64,000 bases of DNA from Pyrinomonadaceae bacterium (GCA_021228405.1 JAJQRF010000002.1:806001-870000), one strand, 5' to 3'. Shown: positions 1 through 9,236, counted from the stretch's first letter. Made by a program: numbers and translations. Notes: generated by a model not told the origin, from the sequence alone.

Positions 1-1092
1 GTGTGTTTGCCCGTTGAAAACGCCCGTTCCGACGATAATGTTCGTGTCGCTGATGCCGAGCGCGGACGAGGATGTGTTGGTTGACAAATCCCAACCCGTT
101 CCTGCCGGAATCAGATCGGCTAAACGGTAAGTCGCAATGCCGTTATAAAGAAAAGGAATCGCAAATGCCGACGAAGCCGTTCCGACCGCCCAACCCGACG
201 AATTTACGGCGCGCGCCGAACCTTGCGTCGTATCGACGGGAAGCGGAATTGCCGTCATTCCGCCGCTTTGCGTCCAGATGAACGGAAGTCCCGAACCCTG
301 ATTCTGCATAGATGAGCCGACGACGTGACCCGCGTTGCTGATGCTGAAAGCAAGTGCGCCGTTGGCGTTCGGCAGTGCGCCGACTTCCGTCGCGGAATTA
401 CTGCCGATGTCGTAAACCATCCCGACATTTCGCGCCGCGTTTGACGGGTCGATTCCTGTTCCGATGACGCGTCCCGAATTATTGATGCCGAAAGCCGTCG
501 TGAAAAAACTGCCGCCCGAAGTCGTTTGCGTAATGACGGTTGCCGTGTTGCCGGTGTATACAACGGCGCGTTGCAAACTTCCCGAATTGACCGAACCGAC
601 CGCCACGCCCGACGAATTTACGTCGTTCGCGTCGCCGAGCGTTTCACCTGCGGGAAGCGGAAGCTGTGAAACCGCACCGCTTCGCCAGACGACAGGCAGA
701 CGGCTCGTCCCGAAAAGCGTGTTCGCACACGTTCCGACAACGACTCCCGCATCGTTTGCACTGTTTGAAACGCAGAAAGTGCGTCCCGAAATGTTCGGCA
801 AACCGACGATTCCGCCGCCCGAAGTCCAGGAAAACGCCTGCGCTCCACCCGTTCTGATCGAACGTCCGACGGCTATACCGTTTGTTGAAATGCCGAAACC
901 TTGCGATGCGGTGTCGCCTGTCTGCACCACGCCGATGTCGAAAATCTGGTATGACGGCGGTATCGTGCCCAGGTTTTCAGAAGATTTTTGCGCAAAAGCG
1001 AAACCGGAAAAAGTTAGAACGAACGAAGAAACGATGCAGTAAACAATTGCGAAACGGAAATTCCGGTTTAAGCCGGATTTAATTTGCTTCAT
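1..1092 (-). CDS. HAF-repeat secreted protein, 3' end outside the window
   Basis: Secreted repeat protein cut by the left edge. Reading leftwards from ATG at 1092, the frame stays open for 364 codons to base 1, so the C-terminus is missing. The N-terminus has basic residues, a hydrophobic core and an AFAQ cleavage site near residue 36, which is a signal peptide. The rest is a run of repeats with the HAF-family core N/S-SG-x-x-VG: GINNSGRVIGTG, SISNAGHVVGSS, AVNSSGWAVGTA and GISDTNIIVGTG. HAF-repeat proteins are predicted extracellular repeat proteins with no assigned reaction. A GGAG lies 11 bases before the ATG. The helicase terminator upstream implies an independent promoter within 1093-1212. 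The family call is firm and the function unknown. Confidence 0.85.
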   Translation of the reverse strand, partial: MKQIKSGLNRNFRFAIVYCIVSSFVLTFSGFAFAQKSSENLGTIPPSYQIFDIGVVQTGDTASQGFGISTNGIAVGRSIRTGGAQAFSWTSGGGIVGLPNISGRTFCVSNSANDAGVVVGTCANTLFGTSRLPVVWRSGAVSQLPLPAGETLGDANDVNSSGVAVGSVNSGSLQRAVVYTGNTATVITQTTSGGSFFTTAFGINNSGRVIGTGIDPSNAARNVGMVYDIGSNSATEVGALPNANGALAFSISNAGHVVGSSMQNQGSGLPFIWTQSGGMTAIPLPVDTTQGSARAVNSSGWAVGTASSAFAIPFLYNGIATYRLADLIPAGTGWDLSTNTSSSALGISDTNIIVGTGVFNGQTH

Positions 1093-1212
1093 TGATTTCA
1101 AGACTCCAGGAAAGTTGATTTTGTGAATCAACTTTAGAATGCTTGAATAGTAAAGTCAAAAAAAATCGGAATAATAATCGGAGTTACCGAAAAAAGACGC
1201 AAACAAAGGAAA

Positions 1213-1248
1213 AAGGAGAATTTTTGAAATCGTCCAAAAATTCTCCTT
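1213..1248 (-). terminator. Rho-independent terminator of the helicase gene
   Basis: A perfect 14-bp inverted repeat (1213-1226 with 1235-1248) closes an 8-base loop. On the minus strand it is followed by a T-rich tract. It lies 39 bases past the helicase stop codon and upstream of the HAF gene. Confidence 0.85.
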
Positions 1249-1286
1249 AATTTGACCAAAAGCTTCCAAAAGCATCAATCCTGATA

Positions 1287-3077
1287 CTATTTGCCTTTTT
1301 TGCGTTTCGGGAAAGGTTTTTTGCTGTCTTTGCGCTTGGCTTTTCTGCCTTTGAATTCTTTGCGCGGTTTGAAATCGCGCCCGCGTCCCGGCTCTTTGTC
1401 ACGGCTGAAACCTCTTTCGCTTGCAAAATCGCGTTCGCGCGGTTTTTCGCGCGGCGTTGAAACGTCCTCGGTCGAAGCCAGACGAACATTCATATTTTGT
1501 TTACGAATGCGGCTGCGCTTCATTCGTTTCAAAACCTGTTCGACAAATTCCGACGGAATATCGACCAACGTGAAACGGTCGTATACGTCAATTGCGCCGA
1601 TGGCTTTGCCCGGAATGTCGGCTTCGTTGGCGATCGAACCGACAATGTCGCCCGGGCTGATGTGATGCCGGCGACCGACATCGATAAAGAGCCGCACCAT
1701 TCCTTCTTCGGAAAACGAAAACTGTTGCGGTTCGGGTTCGACGGCAACTTCCAAAGGCTTATCGCCGACCGACAAAAAGACCGCCGCCGCCGCGATTTCG
1801 GCGATGTCGCAAGTCGTTTCTTCTGCCAAATCCTCGACCAGTGAAAGGTAAAGTTCCAAATCCTGTTCGGTCAGAGTATTGATGATCTTGTCTTTCAACA
1901 ACGCCACACGCCGCGCCGCAACGTCGGCTTGCGAAGGGAGTTTGATCGGGGAAATTTTCTGTTTCGTATAGTTTTCGATGTCGCGGAGCATTCGCTGTTG
2001 GCGCGGCGTGACGAAAAGAATCGCTCTGCCCATCCGTCCGGCGCGTCCCGTGCGACCGATGCGGTGAACGTATGATTCGGTGTCGGACGGCATATCGTAA
2101 TTGATAACCGTGCTGATGCGCTCAACGTCCAGACCGCGTGCGGCAACGTCCGTCGCAATGACGATCTCGACCTTGCCGTTCTTCAATCTTTTGATGACCG
2201 TTTCGCGTTGCGATTGGCTCATATCGCCGTGCATCGCTTCCGCCGCGTAACCGCGTGCCTGTAACTTATCGGTCAGTTCGGCGGCTCCGAGCTTGGTACG
2301 GTGAAAAACGATTACGGCTTCGCCCGAAGTCGATTCGGTTTCCAAAAGTCTGGTCAAAGCGTCGGTCTTTTGGCGTTCGGAAACGTTCAGATAAAACTGT
2401 TCGATGGTCGGAACGGTCAGGGTTTTGCGTTCGATCTGGACGTTGATCGGTTCTTTCAGGTAACGTTCGGCAATGCGGCGCACTTCGCGCGGCATCGTCG
2501 CCGAAAAAAGCGCGGTCTGGCGCGTTTCGGGCGTGTGCGACAAAATCCATTCGACATCTTCGAGAAATCCCATTCTGAGCATTTCGTCCGCTTCGTCCAG
2601 CACGACTGCTTTCAGATTTGAAATGTCGATCGTTTCACGCCGGATGTGATCCATCACGCGTCCGGGCGTTCCGACGATGATCTGCACGCCGCCGCGCAAA
2701 TGGCGGATTTGCTGGCTGATAGATTGCCCGCCGTAGACAGGCAAAACGCGCACTTTGCCGAGATGTTTTGCGTAAGAGTGAAATGCTTCGGCGACCTGAA
2801 TCGCCAATTCGCGCGTCGGCGTTAAAATTAACGCCTGAATTTCAGTGCTTTTAACTTCGATATTCTGCAAAACGGGAAGTGCGAAAGCCGCCGTTTTTCC
2901 CGTTCCGGTCTGCGCCTGTCCGACAATGTCGTGATTTTCCAAAAGTAAGGGAATTGTTTTCTGCTGAATCGGCGACGGCGTTTCGTATCCTAAATCGTTG
3001 ATCGCTTTGATAAGTTCGCCGCTTAGACCGAATTGCGCGAACGTCGTATCGTTTGTTTCTTCTATTTGTATATCCAT
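1287..3077 (-). CDS. deaD: DEAD-box ATP-dependent RNA helicase, CsdA/DeaD type
   Basis: ATP-dependent RNA helicase that unwinds structured RNA in the cytoplasm; family members act in ribosome assembly, mRNA turnover and cold adaptation. Of its 596 residues, the helicase core shows an N-terminal Q motif (TPSPIQQ, about 34-40), Walker A AQTGTGKT (55-62), PTRELA (87-92), TPGR (137-140), DEAD (161-164), SAT (192-194) and HRIGRTGR in the second RecA lobe. Residues about 455-530 resemble the DbpA-type RNA-binding domain. The tail is rich in Arg, Lys and Gly, as in long CsdA-like helicases. It is a single-gene unit with its own terminator. The assignment to DeaD rather than another long DEAD-box subfamily rests on length and architecture. 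Confidence 0.93.
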   Translation of the reverse strand: MDIQIEETNDTTFAQFGLSGELIKAINDLGYETPSPIQQKTIPLLLENHDIVGQAQTGTGKTAAFALPVLQNIEVKSTEIQALILTPTRELAIQVAEAFHSYAKHLGKVRVLPVYGGQSISQQIRHLRGGVQIIVGTPGRVMDHIRRETIDISNLKAVVLDEADEMLRMGFLEDVEWILSHTPETRQTALFSATMPREVRRIAERYLKEPINVQIERKTLTVPTIEQFYLNVSERQKTDALTRLLETESTSGEAVIVFHRTKLGAAELTDKLQARGYAAEAMHGDMSQSQRETVIKRLKNGKVEIVIATDVAARGLDVERISTVINYDMPSDTESYVHRIGRTGRAGRMGRAILFVTPRQQRMLRDIENYTKQKISPIKLPSQADVAARRVALLKDKIINTLTEQDLELYLSLVEDLAEETTCDIAEIAAAAVFLSVGDKPLEVAVEPEPQQFSFSEEGMVRLFIDVGRRHHISPGDIVGSIANEADIPGKAIGAIDVYDRFTLVDIPSEFVEQVLKRMKRSRIRKQNMNVRLASTEDVSTPREKPRERDFASERGFSRDKEPGRGRDFKPRKEFKGRKAKRKDSKKPFPKRKKGK

Positions 3078-3200
3078 ACTAATAAATCCTGTAACTTGCC
3101 AAAACTAATAGTGTATCGGAAAAACCGCGCAAAGTAACTGTGAAAAAGAAAATAAACGAAAATCTTGCAATTAGTGCATAAATGGGCTATTGTTTCACAG

Positions 3201-4205
3201 ATGCGATACGTCAATAATCCGCCGAATCCTTATCAGAAATATTCCGCCGAATTTCTCGGCGAACCGCCTTCTGCAAAACTCGAAATTTACGAAGAATTCA
3301 CGACGAAAAAGATAATTACAAAAGCATATTCGTCGGATTTCGGCTATCGCTACACGGTCAATTGCTATCGCGGCTGTATTCACGCCTGCACTTACTGTTT
3401 TGCGCGGCAATATCACGAATATCTCGGCTACAGCGCGGGAACGGATTTTGAAACGAAGATCGTCGTCAAACCGAACGCGCCGATCTTGCTTCGTGAAGAG
3501 CTGAAAAAAACGCGTGAAAAGATGAAAACGCTCGATTTTTCGTTTGCGACCGACCCGTATTTGCCGCTTGAAGCAAGCTACGAGCTGACGCGCAAATGTT
3601 TGCAGGTTTGTCTTGATTTTCAGATTCCCGTCGCGATCATTACGAAATCGCCTTTGATTACAAGAGATTTGGATATTTTGACGAAACTGAAAAATTTGTT
3701 CGTTTTCTTTTCGATACCGTTCCCGACCACCGAAAAATCGAATCCGTTCGAGCCTTTCACGCCGATTCCCGGTGCGCGTTTTCGGGCGATGAAAACCTTG
3801 ACCGATGCGGGAATAAAGTGCGGCATCGGCATCGCGCCGATCATTTTAGGCTATAACGATTCGGACATTCCCGTTTTGCTTGAAAAAGCCCGCAACGCAG
3901 GCGCGACAAAAGCATTCATCAACTTTATTCATTTCGATACCGATTCGATCGAAAATTATTTCGTCGAAAAGCTCTACGAAAAGATTCCGACAAAAGCCGA
4001 AAAAATCCTCAACCAGCAAAAACGCGAGCGAAACGGCAATCTGCGTCATAAAAACTTCGCCGAACGCAATCAGGGAAAGACCGAAAAATGGGAAATCGTC
4101 GTGAAACTTTTCGAGCTTCACTTCAAGCGTTTGGGCTTTGAAAAGTTTGAAAAAACGCCGAAACCCGAAGAAAAACCTTTACCGGTTCAGCAGAAACTTT
4201 TTTAA
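3201..4205 (+). CDS. Radical SAM protein, spore photoproduct lyase-like family
   Basis: Radical S-adenosylmethionine enzyme of 334 residues. The cluster-binding motif is C59-x3-C63-x2-C66, inside CYRGCIHACTYC, the form typical of SplB-like (Rv2578c-type) proteins that occur widely in non-spore-formers. Substrate unknown: true spore photoproduct lyase repairs thymine dimers, but most relatives in non-sporulating bacteria have no proven role. I chose ATG at 3201 because family members begin shortly before the NPPNPY stretch; an in-frame TTG at 3165 would add 12 residues, and neither start has a strong ribosome site. The C-terminus is charged and Pro/Lys-rich. It is divergent from the helicase gene, with about 120 bases between them. 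Confidence 0.85.
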   Translation: MRYVNNPPNPYQKYSAEFLGEPPSAKLEIYEEFTTKKIITKAYSSDFGYRYTVNCYRGCIHACTYCFARQYHEYLGYSAGTDFETKIVVKPNAPILLREELKKTREKMKTLDFSFATDPYLPLEASYELTRKCLQVCLDFQIPVAIITKSPLITRDLDILTKLKNLFVFFSIPFPTTEKSNPFEPFTPIPGARFRAMKTLTDAGIKCGIGIAPIILGYNDSDIPVLLEKARNAGATKAFINFIHFDTDSIENYFVEKLYEKIPTKAEKILNQQKRERNGNLRHKNFAERNQGKTEKWEIVVKLFELHFKRLGFEKFEKTPKPEEKPLPVQQKLF

Positions 4206-4209
4206 TTTT

Positions 4210-4291
4210 ACGCAGATGAAAACGGATTTTTGATGATTTTTGCTGTCACCGCATCAAACACCGATCTTTTCTTATCCGCATTTATCTGTGT
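4210..4291. repeat. Imperfect inverted repeat between two genes
   Basis: Arms at 4210-4227 and 4274-4291 match at 14 of 18 positions when one is reversed. The wording (ACGCAGAT..., ATCTGTGTTAATCTGTGG) is of a type often seen as dispersed intergenic repeats in unrelated bacteria. It fills most of the gap between the radical SAM gene and the TPR gene. Confidence 0.6.
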
Positions 4292-4320
4292 TAATCTGTG
4301 GATAATTTTCTTATAAAAAT

Positions 4321-4638
4321 ATGCAGAACAGAATCGAAGTTTTCAAACAAATACTCGAAACCGACCCGACCAATACGATGGTTTTGTTCGGTTTGGCGAA
4401 GGAATACGAAAAGCTCGGACAAGCCGAAGAAGTTATCAAACTGCTGGAAGAATACATTGCCAAAGCCGACGACGAAGGCAACGCTTACGGGAGCCTCGCA
4501 AAGGCTTACGACGCGCTCGGAAACCGTGAAAAGGCAAGGGAAGTTTATGCCAAAGGCATCGAAGTTTCGCTCGCCCACGGGCATCCGTCGATGGCTGGCG
4601 ATTATAAATTCAATCTTGAAATGCTGGGTGACGATTAA
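4321..4638 (+). CDS. Small tetratricopeptide-repeat protein
   Basis: Cytoplasmic protein of 105 residues built almost entirely of TPR helices. Two repeats are clear, with the W/L-G-Y/A-P pattern positions filled by LFGLAKEYEKLGQAEE (about 22-37) and AYGSLAKAYDALGNREKA (about 55-72). There is no signal peptide or membrane segment. TPRs mediate protein contacts, so it is probably an adaptor; no partner is evident. It lies in the same direction as the radical SAM gene, but the 115-base gap holds an inverted repeat, so co-transcription is uncertain. Confidence 0.75.
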   Translation: MQNRIEVFKQILETDPTNTMVLFGLAKEYEKLGQAEEVIKLLEEYIAKADDEGNAYGSLAKAYDALGNREKAREVYAKGIEVSLAHGHPSMAGDYKFNLEMLGDD

Positions 4639-4692
4639 TTTGACCCTAAAAATTCATCTCAAAATCCTTTTCAGAAAAACACGCTGAAACGA

Positions 4693-4747
4693 TTTCGGTT
4701 GAATAGTAGCCACAGACGAAATCCGCGCGGCTACTATTCAACCGAAA
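4693..4747. terminator. Bidirectional terminator between convergent genes
   Basis: A perfect 19-bp inverted repeat (4693-4711 with 4729-4747) encloses a 17-base loop, exactly between the convergent TPR and MATE genes. T/A-rich flanks on both sides suit termination in both directions. The long arms could also be a dispersed repeat used as a terminator. Confidence 0.7.
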
Positions 4748-4752
4748 TTAGA

Positions 4753-6228
4753 TCAAACGACTTTCAGCTTCCATTTTCCCTGTTTGAAGATCAGCGCGGC
4801 GACGACTGCGAAAAGCGAAAATGCAATTGTGATCGCCCAGAAAACTCCGTCGGGACCGAATCCGAATTTGTATGAAAGTATATACGCAAGCGGAATCTCA
4901 AACACCCAGAAAATAAACAGGTTCAGAAAGGTCGGTGTCCAGGTATCACCCGCGCCGTTGAATGCCGATTCCAACACCATTCCCAACGCGTAAAATATGA
5001 AACCGTAAGCGACAATGTGCAGAGCGTTTGTGCCGTAAGCAATAACTTCCGGCTCATCTGTAAAAATTCTGATGACCCGGTCTGAAAAGAAAAGGAGCAG
5101 CAAACCGACCAAGCCTAGAAATGCGACATTGACAAAAGCCGCGATCCAGACGGCTTTTTCGGCGCGTTCGGGTTTTTCCGCCCCGAGGTTTTGCCCGACA
5201 AGCGTTGCCGCCGCATTACTCAGACCGGCGGCAGGAAGAAGTGCGAAAACGATCACACGCAAACCGATGACATAACCCGCAATCGCTGCGTTGCCGAATC
5301 CGGCGACCACTGCCACCAAAACACTCCAACTCGCCGTTGCAATCGTGAATTGCAAAACGGCAGGCATCGCAATTTTCAAAAGATTCAACAATAAATCTCT
5401 GTCAATTTGCCAATGTTCCTTGTGAATCGTGATGCGTCCGCCCGGACGAACGAGCCAATAAGCCGCAAACAAAACGCCGATACCGCGCCCGATAGTCGTG
5501 CCGACTGCCGCACCCGTTACACCGAGATGGGGAAAAATCCAGTTATCGATCAGCCATTGCGGTGCGTCGATTCCAAAAAAAGCGAAGATGTCTGGACCAT
5601 AGATAAAACACGGCGCAAGAATAATGTTCAGCAGATTTGCGAGAAACAAGACGCGCATTGCGATCGCCGCATCGCCCGCGCCGCGAAAGATGGCGTTCAG
5701 CAAAAACAGGAAGACAACGACGGCATTTCCGCCGAGCATGATCCGCATAAAGGTCGTGCCCTCGCTGATTATCGCTTGTTCTGCACCTAATAATCTTAAG
5801 ATCAACGGCGCAAAAACGATTCCGACCACGCTCATCAACAGAGAAACGACCACGCCGAGCATTATCGCGTGTGCCGCTGATTTCGCCGCCCCGTCCTTAT
5901 CCTGTTCGCCGTAACGCCTTGCGACGGTTGCCGTTGCGCCGACGCTCAAACCGATTGCAACGGCATAGATTATTGCCATTATCGATTCAGTCAAACCGAC
6001 AATCGCCACCGAATTTGCCCCTAAATGTCCGACGAAATAAATATCGACAACCGCAAAAACGCTTTCCATAAACATTTCCAAAATCATCGGAACTGCTAAC
6101 AGAAAGATTCCCAAACCTATCGAATCCTTTGTGAAATCACGCGAGGAACCTGAAAATGCTTCACGCAAAATTGACCAAAACGAATTATCAAACGTCTTTT
6201 CAGACGTTGTTTCAACGTAGTTAGACAT
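4753..6228 (-). CDS. MATE-family multidrug/cation efflux transporter
   Basis: Inner-membrane antiporter of 491 residues that exports drugs or metabolites in exchange for Na+ or H+. The sequence shows about 12 hydrophobic segments in two homologous halves, with the family's early motif (LAVPMILEMFMESVFAVVD, about 44-62) and the second-half counterpart around ALPAVLQF-like residues (about 285-300). Length fits NorM/DinF relatives. The N-terminus has a roughly 35-residue soluble extension before the first membrane segment. It is a single gene, convergent with the TPR gene and divergent from the secreted-protein gene at 6606. Substrate cannot be told from sequence. Confidence 0.9.
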   Translation of the reverse strand: MSNYVETTSEKTFDNSFWSILREAFSGSSRDFTKDSIGLGIFLLAVPMILEMFMESVFAVVDIYFVGHLGANSVAIVGLTESIMAIIYAVAIGLSVGATATVARRYGEQDKDGAAKSAAHAIMLGVVVSLLMSVVGIVFAPLILRLLGAEQAIISEGTTFMRIMLGGNAVVVFLFLLNAIFRGAGDAAIAMRVLFLANLLNIILAPCFIYGPDIFAFFGIDAPQWLIDNWIFPHLGVTGAAVGTTIGRGIGVLFAAYWLVRPGGRITIHKEHWQIDRDLLLNLLKIAMPAVLQFTIATASWSVLVAVVAGFGNAAIAGYVIGLRVIVFALLPAAGLSNAAATLVGQNLGAEKPERAEKAVWIAAFVNVAFLGLVGLLLLFFSDRVIRIFTDEPEVIAYGTNALHIVAYGFIFYALGMVLESAFNGAGDTWTPTFLNLFIFWVFEIPLAYILSYKFGFGPDGVFWAITIAFSLFAVVAALIFKQGKWKLKVV

Positions 6229-6605
6229 AGAAAAATACCCTAAAAATAATTAAAAGCGCACGAGATGTGCCGGGACGGTGCGTTTCGCAAAGAATTGAGA
6301 AACGAGGAAACGAACCAGAAAGTTGCGGCTAGTTAGCGGATGCGAACAATGATTTCCATAATGAAAGAGAGTTTAGCAAACCTGTTTGGAAAAGTAAAAA
6401 TTCGGAAATTACTTTTCTGCGAATAATTTCTTAAACTGCAGACAATTATAAAAATTCTATAATAAACTTCGTTAAAAAACATCTAGACAAATTTAAGTGC
6501 ATTTAATATAATAAACGCAGGAGTGATCAGGCTTTAATCCCTCACTTCCATTTCTCCCAGCCAAAACAGCCCCGTATAAACTACAACTAAGAGGATTCCA
6601 AGATT
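6229..6605. other. Intergenic region with divergent promoters, no gene seen
   Basis: 377 bases between two divergent starts. AT-rich stretches around 6420-6520 are the likely promoter area. I find no convincing open frame, RNA gene or long repeat. An AGAGGA 10 bases before 6606 is the ribosome site of the next gene. Confidence 0.5.
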
Positions 6606-7559
6606 ATGAAAACTTCGCTCTTCAGCACGAAGATCACTAAGCTTTTGCTTGTCAATTTTACTATCGGCTTATTATTTTTTGCTTCGATCCTGACTGTCAG
6701 CGGTCAGACGACGACTTTTGCACAGTTTCTCGAACAGAACGGAACGCAGGATTTTGTTTTTACGAACAATACGTCCTCAGCGACATTTAGAACGATCAGC
6801 GGCGGTTCACCGATCGCTTTTCGTTATCAAAACATTGCCGGACTGCCGCCCGCATTGCAGGGATTTCAAGATGCGCATATGTTCGTGACCGCCACGACGA
6901 CTGTGCCGGGCGCACCGAACGGCGGAAACGTCGAACAGTTTCTTAATCAAACGGTAACGGTTCAGATTTTCCGCGACACTCCGGCTCCGATCGGTGTCGG
7001 CAGCGGTTCGCGCGTCAATCTGCTCACCGCGATCTTTTCACCGAATGCGAATGCCCCGACGATTTCCGGCTCGAACGGCGGAAACTCGGCAACTTTGTCG
7101 GCAACCACTCCCGACCACAATGTTACATTTACATCCGATTTCATCGGGTTTGGCTTGACGACCGACCGTAATCTCGGATTGAGTTTTTCGTCGGTTACGC
7201 CGTCGTTGGGTTTGGGTGCGGGTAATTTTCTAAGAAGCTTTACCGCCGCCGGCACAGGAACCTTCGCTTCTAATCCGCCGCCGGTTTATGTTCCGCCGAC
7301 CGCCGCCGGAGCGACCATCAGCGGACAGGTTTTCGCGGCGGAAGGCATCGGCTTGCGTAATGCCAAAGTCCTTTTAACGGAATCGAACGGCACGACCTAC
7401 AAAACCGTTACGGGAAGTTTCGGACAATACAGCTTCCCCGAAATTCAGAGCGGTCAAACCGTGATCGTTACAGTCATTTCGCAGCGTTATACCTTCCAGA
7501 CGCAGGTTGTCACGTTGCAGGAAAACATCAGCGATCTGAATTTCTTTGCAAACGAATAA
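6606..7559 (+). CDS. Secreted protein with C-terminal carboxypeptidase-regulatory-like domain
   Basis: Exported protein of 317 residues. Residues about 1-34 form a signal peptide ending in TVSGQ. The middle (about 35-235) is Thr/Asn/Gly-rich and looks like a beta-rich extracellular region without a family I recognise. Residues about 237-315 (ISGQVFAAEGIGLRNAKV ... NLNFFANE-like end) match the pattern of a carboxypeptidase-regulatory-like Ig-fold domain, common at the surface of Acidobacteriota. There are no catalytic motifs. It is a single gene with its own ribosome site and a strong terminator. Role unknown; surface or matrix protein is an inference. Confidence 0.72.
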   Translation: MKTSLFSTKITKLLLVNFTIGLLFFASILTVSGQTTTFAQFLEQNGTQDFVFTNNTSSATFRTISGGSPIAFRYQNIAGLPPALQGFQDAHMFVTATTTVPGAPNGGNVEQFLNQTVTVQIFRDTPAPIGVGSGSRVNLLTAIFSPNANAPTISGSNGGNSATLSATTPDHNVTFTSDFIGFGLTTDRNLGLSFSSVTPSLGLGAGNFLRSFTAAGTGTFASNPPPVYVPPTAAGATISGQVFAAEGIGLRNAKVLLTESNGTTYKTVTGSFGQYSFPEIQSGQTVIVTVISQRYTFQTQVVTLQENISDLNFFANE

Positions 7560-7581
7560 TTGTTCGGATATAGACAAAAAT

Positions 7582-7615
7582 AAGAAGTCGGGGCTGAATG
7601 CAGTCCCGACTTCTT
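7582..7615 (+). terminator. Rho-independent terminator
   Basis: A 15-bp stem (7582-7596 with 7601-7615, one G-T pair) closes an AATG tetraloop. It is followed by TTTCATTTT. It ends the secreted-protein gene and faces the minus-strand cassette. Confidence 0.9.
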
Positions 7616-7681
7616 TCATTTTAAACTCAATTCTCTCCGCTCAATTATTTCGTTAAGAATAATCAAGTTTGTTTTATCTAA

Positions 7682-8371
7682 TCACTCGCTCACGAACAAC
7701 ATTCGCGGTTGTCCGCCGCAAAATTTCTTTAGCAGACCGATTAATTCATCTGCGGCAGATTTAAGATAATCGCTTTCGGTTGCCGAATTTCCTTGGATAA
7801 TGAAAAAGCAATCAGTTGAATTTTCAGTTACTTTGGTTTTTTCGACCTGTTTGGTTTCGAGGTAGCAGATTATGTCATCGTCATCATCGATATAAGCATA
7901 TTCTCCGATACCGACTTGCTTCAGGCTGTCAGAACCTAATGGCAAAAATTTCTCCGTTCCTTTTGTAAGACGCAAATGAATGTTTCCTGAAACTTTTTCC
8001 AGATCGTGCGCCCCGATAGCTAAGAAAAATTTAACCGATATTAAATTATAAATATCAACTATCAGGTTGATACTCGGCAATTGTTTGTTTTTTAACAAGT
8101 TGCGGTAAAGATTTTCCGGCGAAGATATGTTCTTTCGGTTTGATTTGCCGACTAATTGGTGGAGTTGGCGAAAACCCTCCAGGATAGGATTTTCTTTGAT
8201 CTTTTCTTCTGACAGATTCGGAAGCAGTTCCTCTATAAACTGCTCTTTCATCTTCTCAAATTCAGGGTCTGTCCGTTTGTTTCGCAGATTTCCCATACTA
8301 AAATAAATCCCTTTTAAGCCTAATTTTAAGACTTCATCGGAAACGTGGAATTCGATTCTTTCATAAATCAT
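7682..8371 (-). CDS. Solo PheRS-type B3/B4 domain protein (COG3382-like)
   Basis: Protein of 229 residues resembling the stand-alone B3/B4 domain of phenylalanyl-tRNA synthetase beta. The supporting core is NLYRNLLKNKQLPSIN, then IYNLISVKFFLAIGAHDLEK, then a short hairpin ending in GEYAYIDDDDDIICYL, the layout seen in the solo B3/4 family. In PheRS this domain removes mischarged tyrosine from tRNA-Phe; a trans-editing or tRNA/aminoacyl-binding role for the solo form is inference. It is the last gene of the AT-rich cassette, starting 9 bases after the methyltransferase stop and with no good ribosome site, which suggests translational coupling. Family call moderate. Confidence 0.72.
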   Translation of the reverse strand: MIYERIEFHVSDEVLKLGLKGIYFSMGNLRNKRTDPEFEKMKEQFIEELLPNLSEEKIKENPILEGFRQLHQLVGKSNRKNISSPENLYRNLLKNKQLPSINLIVDIYNLISVKFFLAIGAHDLEKVSGNIHLRLTKGTEKFLPLGSDSLKQVGIGEYAYIDDDDDIICYLETKQVEKTKVTENSTDCFFIIQGNSATESDYLKSAADELIGLLKKFCGGQPRMLFVSE

Positions 8372-8380
8372 ATGTATTCT

Positions 8381-9082
8381 TTAAGTTTTTTTTAGGACAA
8401 AAACCCAGCTTTCGTGCTCGTGCGGATATTCCCGATAACCTTCGTGAGGAGATTCTTTCCAGGAAACCAATTTCAAGGAAACCAACTCTGCGTTATAGTT
8501 TTTCAACAGGTTAATAACGCCTTCCTCATCATAAAATTTAAAGTAAAATTTGTCGCTGTAAATATATTCTTCGTTACCGATCGGGTCCATTTCTTTTCCG
8601 CGGGTAGAATCTCCGATAGAAAACAAACTGCCAATCAATTGTCCGCCCGGCTTGCAGATTCTTAACAATTCCGTAATCGCCAGATTAACATTATTAAGGT
8701 GTCCTAAAAGGTCCCAGCAAAGCACGCCGTCAAATTGGGCTTCTAAAAATTTATTGTTGAAAACATCTCCTTCCATCAATAAACAATTATCCGTCTGATA
8801 CGAGAGCAGTCTGTTTTTCGCTATTTGCAACCCGAGCATTGATGTGTCCGAGCCTATGACGAAAGGCAACGATTTTGCAAGATTAAGAAGATTTCGTCCG
8901 TCACCGCAGGGAATATCGATAAACTTGCTTCCGCCTTCAGACTTAAATAGTGCAATCGCTTCCGCGATGAACGGAACGGGCTCATCTCCCCATAAATTAT
9001 TCGCCTCTTTCAGATTATAGGACTGATCCCACTTAACTTTTAACAAGTCATCAATAATATGTTCGTTTGAATCAGACTGCAT
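8381..9082 (-). CDS. Class I SAM-dependent methyltransferase
   Basis: Soluble methyltransferase of 233 residues. Motif I is FIDIPCGDGRN (about 53-63), followed by an acidic residue after beta-2 (GSDTSM) and a motif IV-like stretch (FDGVLCWDLLGHL). These place it in the Rossmann-fold class I group, near the Methyltransf_11/25 type that acts on small molecules. The substrate is not evident. A GGAG lies about 8 bases before the ATG. It is coupled to the B3/4 gene downstream and lies 154 bases after the TIR-methyltransferase gene, within the same AT-rich cassette. Confidence 0.82.
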   Translation of the reverse strand: MQSDSNEHIIDDLLKVKWDQSYNLKEANNLWGDEPVPFIAEAIALFKSEGGSKFIDIPCGDGRNLLNLAKSLPFVIGSDTSMLGLQIAKNRLLSYQTDNCLLMEGDVFNNKFLEAQFDGVLCWDLLGHLNNVNLAITELLRICKPGGQLIGSLFSIGDSTRGKEMDPIGNEEYIYSDKFYFKFYDEEGVINLLKNYNAELVSLKLVSWKESPHEGYREYPHEHESWVFVLKKT

Positions 9083-9236
9083 AAATTTTCTCCATAAATC
9101 GAAAAGCTTTATTCAAATTATAAATTATCATCAACGAACTTCCTACAGTATCGGACGGCAGTAAAGAAATTCCGCCGGCGTAAACGGTCTGTCTGCATTT
9201 TGAAGCTCGAAACTTTAACTGTCACGTAAAAATCTT

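Noticed and set aside
464-1042. Open plus-strand frame of 192 codons
   Set aside because: It is antisense to the HAF-repeat gene, which has a leader, family repeats and a ribosome site. The plus frame has no such features.
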